A DNA stretch of 64,000 bases from positions 61,039 through 125,038 of the forward strand of contig NZ_JASHKA010000019.1 in the NCBI RefSeq assembly GCF_030732845.1, read 5' to 3'. The translations under genes were made by a program, and so were the position numbers. The notes beneath the pieces are model-generated. The model was not told the DNA's origin, did not search any database, and saw nothing but the letters and a program-made list of their open reading frames with translations. The DNA is from Roseibium sp. MMSF_3544 (GTDB taxonomy: Bacteria > Pseudomonadota > Alphaproteobacteria > Rhizobiales > Stappiaceae). Numbering within the stretch: position 1 is the first letter of the stretch; each line of letters starts with the position of its first letter. Positions 36,216 to 45,475 of this stretch are shown in pieces.

Positions 36216-37250
36216 TCAGGCGGCTGCCTTTTTCGGAGAAATCAGGCCGCGGTTGATCAGAACTTCTGCGATCTGAACCGTGTTGAGCGCAGCGCCCTTG
36301 CGCAGGTTGTCGGAGACGACCCACAGGTTCAGGCCGTTTTCGACAGTTGCATCCTCGCGAATGCGCGAGATGTAGGTCGCGTCTTCGCCAGCCGCTTCAT
36401 AAGGCGTCATGTAGCCGCCGTCTTCGTGCTTGTCGATCACGAGGCAACCGGGAGCTTCGCGCAGGATGTTGCGTGCTTCCTCGGCACTGATCTCGTTTTC
36501 AAACTCAAGGTTGACGCTTTCCGAGTGACCGATGAACACCGGAACCCGGACGGCGGTGCAGGTCACCTTGATGCTCGGGTCGAGCATCTTTTTGGTCTCT
36601 GCAAGCACCTTCCATTCTTCCTTGGTGTAACCGTCTTCCATGAAGACGTCGCAATGCGGAATGACGTTGAAGGCGATGCGCTTCGGATACTTGTTCGGTT
36701 CGATCGGATCGTTCACAAAAACAGCGCGGGTCTGGTTGAACAGCTCTTCCATCGCGTCCTTGCCGGTACCGGAAACGGCCTGGTAGGTCGAAACGACGAC
36801 GCGCTTGATCCTGGCATGATCGTGCAGCGGCTTCAGTGCGACGACCAATTGTGCCGTGGAGCAGTTCGGATTCGCGATGATGTTCTTTTTGGTAAAGCCG
36901 GCGACGGCGTCAGCGTTCACTTCCGGAACGATCAACGGCACGTCTGCGTCGTAGCGCCAGGCGGATGAGTTGTCGATGACAACGCAGCCCTTGGCGGCAA
37001 TTCTCGGGGCCCATTCCTTCGATACCGTTCCACCTGCTGACATCAGGCAGATATCCGTGTCGGAGAAATCGTAATTCTCCAGCGCCTGTACTTTCAGCGT
37101 CTTGTCGCCGAACGAAACATCCGTGCCCTGGGAGCGGCGGGAAGCGAGGGCGACGACTTCATCAGCCGGAAAGCCACGCTCGGCGAGAATGTCCAGCAAC
37201 TCGCGGCCGACATTGCCGGTAGCGCCTGCTATTGCGATCTTGAAACCCAT
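36216..37250 (-). CDS. asd: Aspartate-semialdehyde dehydrogenase
   Basis: NADPH-dependent enzyme converting L-aspartyl phosphate to aspartate semialdehyde, the branch point to Lys, Thr, Met and diaminopimelate. The 344-residue length is standard. The N-terminal IAGATGNVGRELL is the nucleotide-binding loop. The catalytic Cys130 is in IANPNCSTAQLV, and later EEWKVLAETKK and VPVFIGHSESVNLEFE (catalytic His) are intact. It is monocistronic with its own terminator. Confidence 0.97.
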   Translation of the reverse strand: MGFKIAIAGATGNVGRELLDILAERGFPADEVVALASRRSQGTDVSFGDKTLKVQALENYDFSDTDICLMSAGGTVSKEWAPRIAAKGCVVIDNSSAWRYDADVPLIVPEVNADAVAGFTKKNIIANPNCSTAQLVVALKPLHDHARIKRVVVSTYQAVSGTGKDAMEELFNQTRAVFVNDPIEPNKYPKRIAFNVIPHCDVFMEDGYTKEEWKVLAETKKMLDPSIKVTCTAVRVPVFIGHSESVNLEFENEISAEEARNILREAPGCLVIDKHEDGGYMTPYEAAGEDATYISRIREDATVENGLNLWVVSDNLRKGAALNTVQIAEVLINRGLISPKKAAA

Positions 37251-37633
37251 TTTCGACTAGTCCTTGTCCGTCTCCCCGCTGCACCGGCTGCCCCGAAAAA
37301 CAGGCTTGCCGGCTCCCGGCGCCTCCCATCCCCGGGGAGGCGGGATGAGCGGCACCGTCAAGCGGTGGTCTTGGTTGTCTTGGTTGTGCGTTTGAGAGCG
37401 GTCACGGCAGCCGAACGGGTCTCGCCGCGCAGGAACGTCGCGCTGGCAAGGGCCGCGGAAATTGTTTCCAGAATGTCGGCTTTCAGCCGGCTCATCGGGT
37501 GCTCGCAATCGTCAAAACTTGAGACGGCGGTGTTTTTGCCCGGAATCTTTAGTAAGTCAACAAGGAATACCGCCAAATCCGGCGATTGCTTCTCACTTTG
37601 TTGCGCAATGGTGACGCGCTGGCCCGTTCCGGA
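37251..37633. other. Gene-poor region upstream of asd
   Basis: No recognised gene family occurs in these 383 bp. A hairpin CGCCTCC/GGAGGCG is at 37320-37342. At 37363-37388 the nine-base unit CTTGGTTGT is tandemly repeated. A possible small minus-strand gene occupies 37358-37495. Confidence 0.4.
37358..37495 (-). CDS. Possible small hypothetical protein with Lys/Thr-repeat tail
   Basis: A frame of 45 residues beginning MSRLKADILETISAAL and ending in a KRTTKTTKTTA tail, encoded by a tandem 9-bp repeat. The body would form an amphipathic helix. No good ribosome-binding site is seen, and an in-frame extension to 37576 is possible. No family is recognised. It may be spurious. Confidence 0.25.
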   Translation of the reverse strand: MSRLKADILETISAALASATFLRGETRSAAVTALKRTTKTTKTTA

Positions 37634-38377
37634 TCAGGAATTGAACAGCCGCCCGGGTCCTTTGCCCCTTGTTTCAAGGCCGGCGAGGGTCATCATGTGC
37701 CAGGCAAGGGCCAGGTTGGAACTGATCACCGGTTTTCCGAGCAACTGCTCGCATGCCTCGATCACTGGAAAGGTGCGCAAATTGGTGCAGGAGGCAAATA
37801 CGGCCTGCACGTCCGGTTCGTTGCCTACCTGATGCACGGCATTTTGGACCGATTGCGGCGTTATGCGTGCAACGACCGCTTCTTCCGACTGATCGAACGA
37901 TCCAACGGTGACCGGGTCCAGTCCTTCGGCGCGCAGCAGTTCGCACACGGCTTCCGAGACATCCGCAACATAGGGTGAAACAACACCGACCTTCTCCACC
38001 GCCAGATGGTTCAGTGCGGTAACGACCGCAACGGCCGGGTTGGTAACGCTGGCATCCGGATGCGCCTGGCGGATTGCCCTTTCGACCGCTGCGGAGCCAA
38101 TAACCGTCGATGCAGACGTGCAGGCATAGCCGATCACGTCGAGCGCCCGGTGCCCGGGAAGCAGTGCGGCTGCCCCTGTCAGCTTGCCTTTCATGCGCAT
38201 CAGCGTTTCTTCGGTGACATCCGGATCGCTTTCAATGCGCGCGTGATACATCGCGACGCCTTCAATGTCGAAAACCGGGCGGAACTCTTTCTCCACCGTT
38301 TCGTCCGCCTGAAGCACGATCAGTCCGAGAGCGGCCGTTTCTCCAAGCCCGTTGTCGCAATCGAAGTCCAGTCTCAA
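37634..38377 (-). CDS. Asp/Glu racemase-superfamily protein (maleate isomerase-like)
   Basis: Protein of 247 residues with the two-cysteine active site of the aspartate/glutamate racemase superfamily. The first Cys is in VIGYACTSASTVIG and the second in VFASCTNLRTFPVIE. The spacing and the flanking SS-NLALAWHMM C-terminal block fit the maleate cis-trans isomerase/arylmalonate decarboxylase branch rather than glutamate racemase. The true substrate is unknown. It is monocistronic, and the 249 bp between it and the arsR gene hold both divergent promoters. Confidence 0.85.
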   Translation of the reverse strand: MRLDFDCDNGLGETAALGLIVLQADETVEKEFRPVFDIEGVAMYHARIESDPDVTEETLMRMKGKLTGAAALLPGHRALDVIGYACTSASTVIGSAAVERAIRQAHPDASVTNPAVAVVTALNHLAVEKVGVVSPYVADVSEAVCELLRAEGLDPVTVGSFDQSEEAVVARITPQSVQNAVHQVGNEPDVQAVFASCTNLRTFPVIEACEQLLGKPVISSNLALAWHMMTLAGLETRGKGPGRLFNS

Positions 38378-38626
38378 AGTTCAGGTCCTTTGCGGGTTCA
38401 ATAGAGCTTGTTTGGCCGGTGTCCGGCGTTTCTGCCGGACCCTTTTCGGAGCATTCATATGCGAATGATTTCGCTGGGTCCCGTCGCGACGTCGCAGTGC
38501 AGATCAACAGGTCAGGCAGGCGAACGCAAGGCCGGGATTGGGATTGCCGGACGCTAAACCCCGGTTGGTGCGGCATGTGAAGGAAATTCTCTTGCAACTC
38601 TAATTTATATCAATATATCATGAATT

Positions 38627-38959
38627 ATGGATATGAATGATGCCTTGAACGCTTTCAGTGCGCTCAGCCAGAAGACGCGGCTCGATGTTTTCCGGCTCCT
38701 GATCAATGTGGGGCCAGAAGGCATGAGTGCCGGTGATATCGCCGAGGTTCTTGATGTTCGTCAGAACACCATGTCGGCCAACCTGTCGGTGTTGCTGCAG
38801 GCTGGCCTTGTACGAAACGAGCGTGAGGGGCGTTCCATCCGCTATTTCGCGGACCTCGATGGGACGCGGGAATTGCTGACTTTTCTCATGGCCGATTGCT
38901 GCGGCGGCCATCCGGAGCTTTGTGCGCAGGCAATAGAAGCGATTGCGTGCCGGAAATAG
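38627..38959 (+). CDS. ArsR-family metalloregulator
   Basis: Winged-helix repressor of 110 residues. The DNA-binding helices include EGMSAGDIAEVLDVRQNTMSA followed by NLSVLLQAGLVRNEREGRSIRYF. A Cys-rich end (ADCCGGHPELC) could bind arsenite or another metal, although the classical ELCVCD motif on helix alpha-3 is absent. It overlaps the arsC frame region and directly precedes the arsenate reductase gene, so repression of the pair and release by arsenite is likely. Confidence 0.9.
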   Translation: MDMNDALNAFSALSQKTRLDVFRLLINVGPEGMSAGDIAEVLDVRQNTMSANLSVLLQAGLVRNEREGRSIRYFADLDGTRELLTFLMADCCGGHPELCAQAIEAIACRK

Positions 38960-38981
38960 TAGACAGCACGAGGAGCAAGTT

Positions 38982-39482
38982 ATGTCCGACGGTGTTTTTA
39001 ATGTTCTTTTTCTTTGCACCGGCAATTCGGCCCGTTCCATCATGGCCGAGGCCATATTGAACCGGGAGGGGCAGGGCCGCTTCAAAGCCTATTCAGCGGG
39101 CTCCAACCCGGCCGGTGCGGTTCGGCCGGAAGTCATCGCGTTGCTCAAGAAACTGAATTTCAAGGCTGAAGACTTCCGCTCCAAGGATTGGGCCGAATTC
39201 GCCGAACCCGGCGCCCCGAAGATGGATTTTGTTTTTACGGTCTGCGACAACGCGGCCAAGGAAACCTGCCCGGTCTGGCCGGGACAGCCGATGTCCGCCC
39301 ATTGGGGCGTGCCTGATCCGGTCGCAGCCGAAGGCAACGAAACCGAGCACAATCTGGCGTTCACCGACACTTTTCGGATGCTCAACAACCGGATTTCGAT
39401 CTTCGTCAACCTGCCGATGTCGTCTCTCGACAGACTGTCGCTGCAAGAAAAGCTCGACGAGATCGGCAAGGCGTCGGACTGA
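38982..39482 (+). CDS. arsC: Arsenate reductase, low-molecular-weight phosphatase type
   Basis: Enzyme of 166 residues reducing arsenate to arsenite, built on the protein-tyrosine-phosphatase fold. The P-loop CTGNSAR (Cys12 to Arg18, CX5R) is intact, and TVCDNAAKETCPVWPG carries the further conserved Cys residues. The ATG at 38982 follows GAGGAGCAAG and is preferred over a frame start at 38943. It is 22 bp after the arsR stop. No arsenite efflux gene (arsB or acr3) is directly adjacent; the MFS gene downstream is on the opposite strand. Confidence 0.93.
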   Translation: MSDGVFNVLFLCTGNSARSIMAEAILNREGQGRFKAYSAGSNPAGAVRPEVIALLKKLNFKAEDFRSKDWAEFAEPGAPKMDFVFTVCDNAAKETCPVWPGQPMSAHWGVPDPVAAEGNETEHNLAFTDTFRMLNNRISIFVNLPMSSLDRLSLQEKLDEIGKASD

Positions 39483-39490
39483 GAGCTTGC

Positions 39491-40690
39491 TCAGGCGGGA
39501 GCCTGGGCTTCCGGTTGCGGGCGGAGCGTGAGCAATGCCAGAACGAAGGCAATGAGCGCACAGGCCGCAACCGCGCCGACCAAAGGCAGCGCAGTCCGGT
39601 CGAAGAACGGGCTGAAGATCAGAATCATGAGCCCGCCCGCGACCATCTGGAAGGTTCCTCCAAGGGAAGAGGCCATTCCCGCATGCTCGCCGTGTTCTTC
39701 CAGGGCCATCACCATGGTCGGTGCAATCACCAGCCCGAGGCAGCTGTTGCCGAGGAAGAACAACGCCATCAGGACCGGAAGATCATCGAACCCGAGCCAG
39801 ACAAGACCAAAGAGCGTGGACGTTGAAGCCGCAAAACCGCAAACGGCCCAGAAGGCGACGCGGCCCATGCCGAATCTCTGGCCAAGATTGGCGGCAAACT
39901 GAGACGCGGTAAAAAAGCCGATGGCATTGAAGGCGAAAACCAGGCTGAAGCCGGTCGGTGTCAACGCATACTGGGTCATGTAGACCAAGGGTGCGGAGGC
40001 TATAAAGACAAAGAAACTCGCCAATCCAAATCCGCCAATCATGGTCAGGCCCAGGAATCTGAAATCCTTCATCAGGTAGATCGTGCTGCGGAAGAGAGCC
40101 GTCGCATTGATTGGAACGCGCTTGGCCGCCGGCAGTGTTTCCGGCAACCGGAGGGCCGTGAAGATCATTGCAAACAACGCGATCAGTCCGAGCGCGGCGA
40201 AGATCATGCGCCAGCTGCCGAACGCTATGATGAAACTGCCGGTCAATGGCGCGAGCAACGGCGATATGCTGATCACGAGCATGACCAGAGCCATGAGCCT
40301 CGTTGCTTCGGTGCCCGTGTGAAGATCGCGGACGACAGCACGCACGATCACCATCGGCGCGGCGGCGCCGAGCGCCTGCACGAATCGGCCCAACGTCATC
40401 ATCGAGATGTCCGTTGCCATCGCGCAAATTGCCGAGCCGGCAATAAACACGACAAGGCCCAGGAAAATGGGCGGTCTTCTGCCAAGCCAGTCGGCAATTG
40501 GGCCGTAAAACAACTGTGCGAGCCCGAACGCGATAAAGTAGACCGTGAAGGTCATATGTGCACCGGCATCGTCGGTGTTGAGATCCTTCACGATCTGCGG
40601 CGTCGCCGGGAGATAAAGATCAATCGCAAAAGGGCCAACGGCGGCCAGCAGCCCCAGCACCAGGGCGGCGCGGACGAATCCGATCTGCAT
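39491..40690 (-). CDS. Bcr/CflA-family multidrug efflux MFS transporter
   Basis: Twelve-helix drug:proton antiporter of about 400 residues. The first helix has AVGPFAIDLYLPATPQI, the signature of the Bcr/CflA family. The loop 2-3 motif YGPIADWLGRRPPIFLGL and GRFVQALGAAAPMVIVRAVVRD follow. The start at 40690 aligns with family members; an earlier in-frame start adds 40 unrelated residues. Specific drug substrates are unknown; relatives export bicyclomycin, chloramphenicol or sulfonamides. Its stop is 8 bp from that of arsC on the other strand. Confidence 0.92.
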   Translation of the reverse strand: MQIGFVRAALVLGLLAAVGPFAIDLYLPATPQIVKDLNTDDAGAHMTFTVYFIAFGLAQLFYGPIADWLGRRPPIFLGLVVFIAGSAICAMATDISMMTLGRFVQALGAAAPMVIVRAVVRDLHTGTEATRLMALVMLVISISPLLAPLTGSFIIAFGSWRMIFAALGLIALFAMIFTALRLPETLPAAKRVPINATALFRSTIYLMKDFRFLGLTMIGGFGLASFFVFIASAPLVYMTQYALTPTGFSLVFAFNAIGFFTASQFAANLGQRFGMGRVAFWAVCGFAASTSTLFGLVWLGFDDLPVLMALFFLGNSCLGLVIAPTMVMALEEHGEHAGMASSLGGTFQMVAGGLMILIFSPFFDRTALPLVGAVAACALIAFVLALLTLRPQPEAQAPA

Positions 40691-40825
40691 GAGAATATCC
40701 GAGGTAAAGGAATGCGCTGTGTGCGCGAAACGTTTGCGGATTGCAACGTGGGAGAATTGCCGTGACTTGTCCAGCGTTTTTTGCTGCACCCTGCCTTGCC
40801 CGGGACGCATAATTTATGCGCGGGG

Positions 40826-40854
40826 TTGTCATGCAACCTTCATGTAACTGTCAC
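40826..40854 (+). promoter_or_regulatory. Triple Pho-box-like direct repeat
   Basis: Three 7-bp units with exact 11-bp spacing lie upstream of the phytase-like gene: TTGTCAT (40826-40832), CCTTCAT (40837-40843) and CTGTCAC (40848-40854). The four-base spacers are GCAA and GTAA. The consensus half-site bound by each PhoB monomer is CTGTCAT/C with the same 11-bp period. The array would hold two overlapping PhoB dimers and points to induction by phosphate starvation. Confidence 0.85.
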
Positions 40855-40920
40855 CGTTCTTGTAAGGAGGGCCACTAGCTTGCGCGCACCTCAACCCAAA
40901 AAGACGTGGGAGCTAGTGCA

Positions 40921-43140
40921 ATGTCAGACCTTCGCGGACGTTTTCTGAAAAACGTCAGCCTTGCCGTCCTGGTCGGCCTCGGCACCGTATCAGCGGCACA
41001 GGCGGACTATTTCGAACGCATCAACACCTATCCGGTCTACAAGACCTTGCCCGAAGGTGCGGACAAGGCGACCGAAACGGTTGCTGAAATCATTTATGCC
41101 TCGAAGGATGGCCGGACACTGGCATTCACCGACAGCCCGGGCGATTCGATTGTTTTCGTCAACGCGGCGAACCCGCTCAACATCCAGCCCATGGCGCGGG
41201 TTGATCTTGGCGGCGAGCCGACATCCGTAGCTGTCGGCGAAAAGGCGGCCTATGCCGGCGTCAACACCAGCGAAGACTATATCAACGCGTCCGGCCACTT
41301 GGCCGTGATCGCGCTTGAGAACATGGGCATCACCGCGACATGCGATGCCAAGGGCCAGCCGGACAGCGTTGCCATTTCACCGGATGGCAAGTTCATCGCC
41401 ATTGCAATCGAAAACGAGCGTGACGAAGACCTGAATGACGGCGTCATCCCGCAGATGCCTGCCGGCCATCTCGCGATCTTCGATCTTGACGAAAATGGCG
41501 CACCCACCAATTGCGACGCGGTGCGCATCGTTGACCTGACCGGTCTTGCCGAAGTCGCTCCGACTGACCCGGAGCCGGAGTTCGTTTCCATCAATGCCGA
41601 CAATCAGGCTGTCGTTACGTTGCAGGAAAACAATCACATCGCGGTTGTCGATCTTGCATCCGGTGAAGTGACCGCGAACTTCTCCGCCGGTGCGGCTTCT
41701 GCTGAAAACATTCCGGTTTCCAAGGCACGCATGAGCGATGCGTCGGGCAGCACCGAAAACGTTGCGCGTGAGCCGGACGCGGTTGCCTGGATCGACGCCG
41801 AGCGCTTCGTCACTGCCAACGAAGGCGACTACGAGGGCGGGTCGCGCGGGTTCACGATCTGGAACACGAGCGGCGAAGTCCTGTTTGACAGTGGTAACCA
41901 GATGGAACATCTCGGCATGTCCCACGGTCACTATCCGGCAAAGCGCGCTGCCAAGAAGGGCACCGAGCCGGAAGGTGTCGCGGTCGGTACATTTGGTGGC
42001 GACACGCTGATCTTCGTCAATTCCGAGCGCGGCAACTTCGTCGCAGTCTACAAGGACACCGGTGGCGTGCCGGAGTTCGTCCAGTTCCTGCCGACCCATG
42101 TCGGTCCGGAGGGCCTCCTGGCAATCCCGAGCCGCGATCTCTTCGTCGTTGCAAACGAAGTTGACAGTGCCGAAGACAATGTCCGCTCGCACGTTTCGCT
42201 GTACAAGTTCGGCGCCGAGGCACCGGCCTATCCGTCCGTTGTCTCCGACATGGATCCGGAAAAGGGCGCTCCGATCGGCTGGGGTGCCATCTCCGCACTG
42301 GCGGCAGATCCGTCGGATGCCAACAAGCTCTATGCGGTCAGCGACAGCTTCTATGACGATGCCCGGATCTACACGATGGACATCTCAACGAAGCCGGCAA
42401 AAATCACGTCCTACGTGAATGTCACCGGTTTTGACCAGGAGAGGCTCGACCTCGAGGGCATAGCTGTTGCCAAGGACGGCGGTTTCTGGCTGGCCTCTGA
42501 AGGCCACCCCAAGAACGAGCGCAAGCACCTGCTCCTGAAAGTCGGCACCGATGGAGCCATCCAGGAACAGATCACGTTGCCGAAGAGCCTGAAGGACCAG
42601 GCGAAACGCTTCTCGTTCGAAGGCGTTACCGAGTTCGAAATGAACGGGCAGTCCCTGGTGGCCGTTGCCGTTCAGCGCGAGTGGAACGATGACCCGAAGG
42701 GTCACACCAAGATCGCCATCTACAACCCGGCTGAGAAGACCTGGGGCTTTGTCCACTACCCGCTTGATGCTCCGAAGAGTGCCGCGGGCGGTTGGGTCGG
42801 CCTTTCCGAAATCGTCTCCCTGGGCGACGGCGACTTCGCCGTTCTGGAACGCGACAACAAGGGCGGCGAGGATGCTGCAATCAAGCAGATCACCGTGGTT
42901 TCCCTGAAGGATGTTGTTCCCGCTGCTCACGGTGAAACCCTGCCGGTGTTGAAGAAACGCTACGCGATGGACATCCTGCCTGCGATGGCGCAGGGCAAAG
43001 GCTGGATCCTGGACAAACCGGAGGGTCTGACCATCACGGCCGATGGCAAGCTGATCCTGGTCACCGACAATGACGGTGTCGATGATGCCCCGGGCGAGAC
43101 TCAGCTCATCAACCTCGGGCCGGCATCGCGCCTGAACTAA
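40921..43140 (+). CDS. Secreted esterase-like/phytase-family protein
   Basis: Exported protein of 739 residues with a signal peptide ending SAAQA (about residue 24). The N-terminal half is a beta-propeller-like region with strand motifs such as GQPDSVAISPDGKFIAIA, AREPDAVAWIDAERFVTANEGD and TEPEGVAVGTFGG. The C-terminal part matches the esterase-like activity of phytase family (ERLDLEGIAVAKDGGFWLASEG, RFSFEGVTEF, KPEGLTITADGKLILVTDNDG). It probably releases phosphate from organic phosphates outside the cytoplasm. The Pho-box array and short leader support this. The ATG at 40921 follows a GGGAG site. A terminator follows. Confidence 0.85.
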   Translation: MSDLRGRFLKNVSLAVLVGLGTVSAAQADYFERINTYPVYKTLPEGADKATETVAEIIYASKDGRTLAFTDSPGDSIVFVNAANPLNIQPMARVDLGGEPTSVAVGEKAAYAGVNTSEDYINASGHLAVIALENMGITATCDAKGQPDSVAISPDGKFIAIAIENERDEDLNDGVIPQMPAGHLAIFDLDENGAPTNCDAVRIVDLTGLAEVAPTDPEPEFVSINADNQAVVTLQENNHIAVVDLASGEVTANFSAGAASAENIPVSKARMSDASGSTENVAREPDAVAWIDAERFVTANEGDYEGGSRGFTIWNTSGEVLFDSGNQMEHLGMSHGHYPAKRAAKKGTEPEGVAVGTFGGDTLIFVNSERGNFVAVYKDTGGVPEFVQFLPTHVGPEGLLAIPSRDLFVVANEVDSAEDNVRSHVSLYKFGAEAPAYPSVVSDMDPEKGAPIGWGAISALAADPSDANKLYAVSDSFYDDARIYTMDISTKPAKITSYVNVTGFDQERLDLEGIAVAKDGGFWLASEGHPKNERKHLLLKVGTDGAIQEQITLPKSLKDQAKRFSFEGVTEFEMNGQSLVAVAVQREWNDDPKGHTKIAIYNPAEKTWGFVHYPLDAPKSAAGGWVGLSEIVSLGDGDFAVLERDNKGGEDAAIKQITVVSLKDVVPAAHGETLPVLKKRYAMDILPAMAQGKGWILDKPEGLTITADGKLILVTDNDGVDDAPGETQLINLGPASRLN

Positions 43141-43170
43141 GCCTCGCCAGGTCAAAGGACGCAAAAGGAA

Positions 43171-43200
43171 AACCCGGCAGCCTCGCGCTGCCGGGTTTTT
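43171..43200 (+). terminator. Rho-independent terminator of the phytase-like gene
   Basis: AACCCGGCAGC and GCTGCCGGGTT form a perfect 11-bp stem with a CTCGC loop, followed by TTTTT, 31 bp after the stop codon. Confidence 0.93.
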
Positions 43201-43279
43201 CGTCTGTGCCGGACAACGAGGCGATTTTCAAATCCCGTCAATCGTGTCACAACTTGGCTCCTGACCCTGGAGAAGACCC

Positions 43280-43855
43280 ATGCCGGAACCCGCTATAGCA
43301 CCTGATGAATTCCGCAGCCACGACGCCCTGATGGAGCAGCTGCCACATATTCTTTCAGGTCCGAAGGACAACGGCACATTGGAAATGATCGTCATGCGTC
43401 CGGACCACGGAATGCGCGTGGTGCCCGACAGTATCGACGTAAGTGCCGATCACGGTTTGCCGGGCGACCACTGGAAGCACGGCACAGGCTACGCGCTTGA
43501 CGACGGCACCGGAGATCCCGATGCACAGATCTGCATCATGATGGCAAAGTGTATTGAAGCCATTGCCGGTGACAAGTCGAACTGGGCGCCTGCCGGAGAC
43601 AATCTCTTTATCGACATGGACCTCACCCCGGCCAACATGCCGCCAGGGACACCCTTCAAGATCGGCAGTGCGGAGTTCGTCGTGACCAAGTTGCCTCACA
43701 ACGGATGCCAATCATTCATTGATCGGTACGGTCGCGATGCCTGTGTCTTTGTGAATCTGGGCGAGGGCAAAGTGCATCGGTTGCGCGGGATTTACGCTCG
43801 GGTTACCCGCGACGGCACGATCTCAGTCGGCGACACGGTTACGAAACTGGGGTGA
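43280..43855 (+). CDS. MOSC-domain protein
   Basis: Protein of 191 residues with a MOSC-like fold (molybdenum cofactor sulfurase C-terminal type). Recognisable are the VSADHGLPGDHWKHG strand-loop and GDNLFIDMDLTPANMPPGTPFKIG, then a Cys-containing PHNGCQSFIDRYG block. The conserved MOSC Cys is in HNGC. Such proteins act on molybdenum cofactor or reduce N-hydroxylated compounds with a partner. No specific partner is adjacent. It could deliver sulfur to a molybdoenzyme, such as the IorAB-like enzyme in this window, but that is only a guess. Confidence 0.88.
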   Translation: MPEPAIAPDEFRSHDALMEQLPHILSGPKDNGTLEMIVMRPDHGMRVVPDSIDVSADHGLPGDHWKHGTGYALDDGTGDPDAQICIMMAKCIEAIAGDKSNWAPAGDNLFIDMDLTPANMPPGTPFKIGSAEFVVTKLPHNGCQSFIDRYGRDACVFVNLGEGKVHRLRGIYARVTRDGTISVGDTVTKLG

Positions 43856-43907
43856 CCGGGCCGCTCGATCGCATGGACGCAAAATCGGAAAGTCACTTCT
43901 GCCGGTT

Positions 43908-44762
43908 CTAATTTCTGACGAAGTGCAGAAACGCCTGAACCTTTGCTGTGCGATGCAGATCGACGTGGGTGACGATCCAGATATTCGCTGTCCATTTGTC
44001 GTCCGGTGGAAGGATTTCAACCAGATCCGGATGACCCTCTGCTTCATGTTCAGCCAGGAACCCAAGGCCCATTCCGGCGCGCACAGCCTCAAACTTGACC
44101 TCCAGATTTGTGGTTTCGAGCGAGAGGGCGGTTTGTGGCACATTTGCCCGCATCCATTCAGAGTACGGGTGGGCTGTGGGCCGGCTGACAATTCCAACAA
44201 ACAGGTGCTGATCGAAACGGTTTTCTTGCGGGTGTCCGTGGCGCCGGACGTAGTCCTGACTGCAAAAGAGACCGAAGCGGATTTGGCGAAACGGGAGAAC
44301 GACATAGTCAGGCTCTTCCGGCTTCGGTCCGGCGCGGAATGCCACCTGGGCTTCGCCGTATTCCAGCTTTGCGAGCCGGGACTCGACGACGAACTCTATC
44401 TGTATGGCCGGATGGGCGTCGTGAAACGCGCGTAGCGCCGGAACAACCATCGGGGCCAGGCCACCGAGCGCCGAGATCGTCAGTTCGCCGGACAACTGAC
44501 CCTTGCGGTTCTTGGTTCGCCCTTCCAGATCCGCAAACATCTCGTCGGCCCTGTTTGCAACATCCAACATGTCACGACCGGCATCGGTCAACGTGTAGCC
44601 GCGGGCGTGACGCTGAAACAGCGCTGTGCCGAGCGCTTTTTCAAGCGTTTCTATGTGCCGGTTGACCGTTGCACGATGGACGCCGAGCTTGGCGGCGGCA
44701 GCGCTGACCGTCCCGTGTCTGGCAACGAGCAATGCGGTTCGCAGTTCCATCCAGTTATTCAT
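43908..44762 (-). CDS. LysR-family transcriptional regulator
   Basis: Regulator of about 284 residues with an N-terminal winged helix-turn-helix (MNNWMELRTALLVARHGTVS, AAAKLGVHRATVNRHIETLE) and a C-terminal substrate-binding domain. The start at 44762 matches the family; an upstream in-frame codon would add 53 residues. It is divergent from the FMN reductase gene (44906), with 143 bp between, the usual LysR layout, so that operon is its probable target. Confidence 0.9.
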   Translation of the reverse strand: MNNWMELRTALLVARHGTVSAAAAKLGVHRATVNRHIETLEKALGTALFQRHARGYTLTDAGRDMLDVANRADEMFADLEGRTKNRKGQLSGELTISALGGLAPMVVPALRAFHDAHPAIQIEFVVESRLAKLEYGEAQVAFRAGPKPEEPDYVVLPFRQIRFGLFCSQDYVRRHGHPQENRFDQHLFVGIVSRPTAHPYSEWMRANVPQTALSLETTNLEVKFEAVRAGMGLGFLAEHEAEGHPDLVEILPPDDKWTANIWIVTHVDLHRTAKVQAFLHFVRN

Positions 44763-44905
44763 GCAACACAATCTCTGATGTTCTATTTCTGCGCATATGA
44801 TGCGCAAAATACGATATTGCGCGCGACTGTGCAGCATCTCATTTTCAACCAACAGGACAAGACGTTGCCTGCCGTGGGTGACATGCTGGATCACGGAGAC
44901 CATGA

Positions 44906-45475
44906 ATGAAGTTGCTTGCATTTGCGGCCACGAACAGCCGGCAATCGATCAATCGCCGACTTGTCGAGCTCGCGGCCCGGAGTTTCAAGACAAATGTACA
45001 AAACGACGTTCAGATCGAGTTTCTCGACCTGAACGACTTTGAGATGCCTATCTATTCGATTGACCGCGAGAAGGAAAACGGAGTGCCGTCACACGCACAT
45101 ACGTTTTTTTCAAGGATTGGCGCGGCGGATGCCTTGCTCATCTCCTTTGCCGAACACAACGGTTTTGTGACGGCGGCTTGGAAGAACCTGTTCGACTGGA
45201 TGAGCCGCATCGACATGAAGCTCTGGCAGGGCAAGCCGATGGTCATTCTGGCTGCAACACCGGGGCCCCGTGCAGGTGCCGGGGTCTTGCAAAGCCAAAC
45301 CATGCTTGCTCCCCATTTTGGCGGAGAGATCCGGGGATCCGTCGGGATAGGCCGCTGGGCGGCCGCCTACGACCCGGAGCGTGGCGAGCTTACCCGTGCC
45401 GACGACCGGCTGGCGCTGTCGGCAGCGCTTTCAGAGCTGGTATCAACCGATGAAAAAGCAGGTGCATTCTCATGA
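44906..45475 (+). CDS. NADPH-dependent FMN reductase-family protein
   Basis: Flavodoxin-fold oxidoreductase of 189 residues. The N-terminal phosphate-binding loop reads AATNSRQSINRRLVE, matching GSxRxxSxN-type FMN reductases. The second flavin-contact region is SFAEHNGFVTAAWKNLFDWMSR. Relatives reduce FMN, quinones, azo dyes or chromate with NAD(P)H. It overlaps the next membrane-protein gene by 4 bp (ATGA), so the two are co-translated, and LysR divergent to it is the likely regulator. Confidence 0.9.
   Translation: MKLLAFAATNSRQSINRRLVELAARSFKTNVQNDVQIEFLDLNDFEMPIYSIDREKENGVPSHAHTFFSRIGAADALLISFAEHNGFVTAAWKNLFDWMSRIDMKLWQGKPMVILAATPGPRAGAGVLQSQTMLAPHFGGEIRGSVGIGRWAAAYDPERGELTRADDRLALSAALSELVSTDEKAGAFS

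Noticed and set aside
38627..40690. Complete arsenic-resistance operon
   Set aside because: Only arsR and arsC are supported. The neighbouring MFS gene is on the opposite strand and belongs to the Bcr/CflA drug family, not to arsenite efflux.
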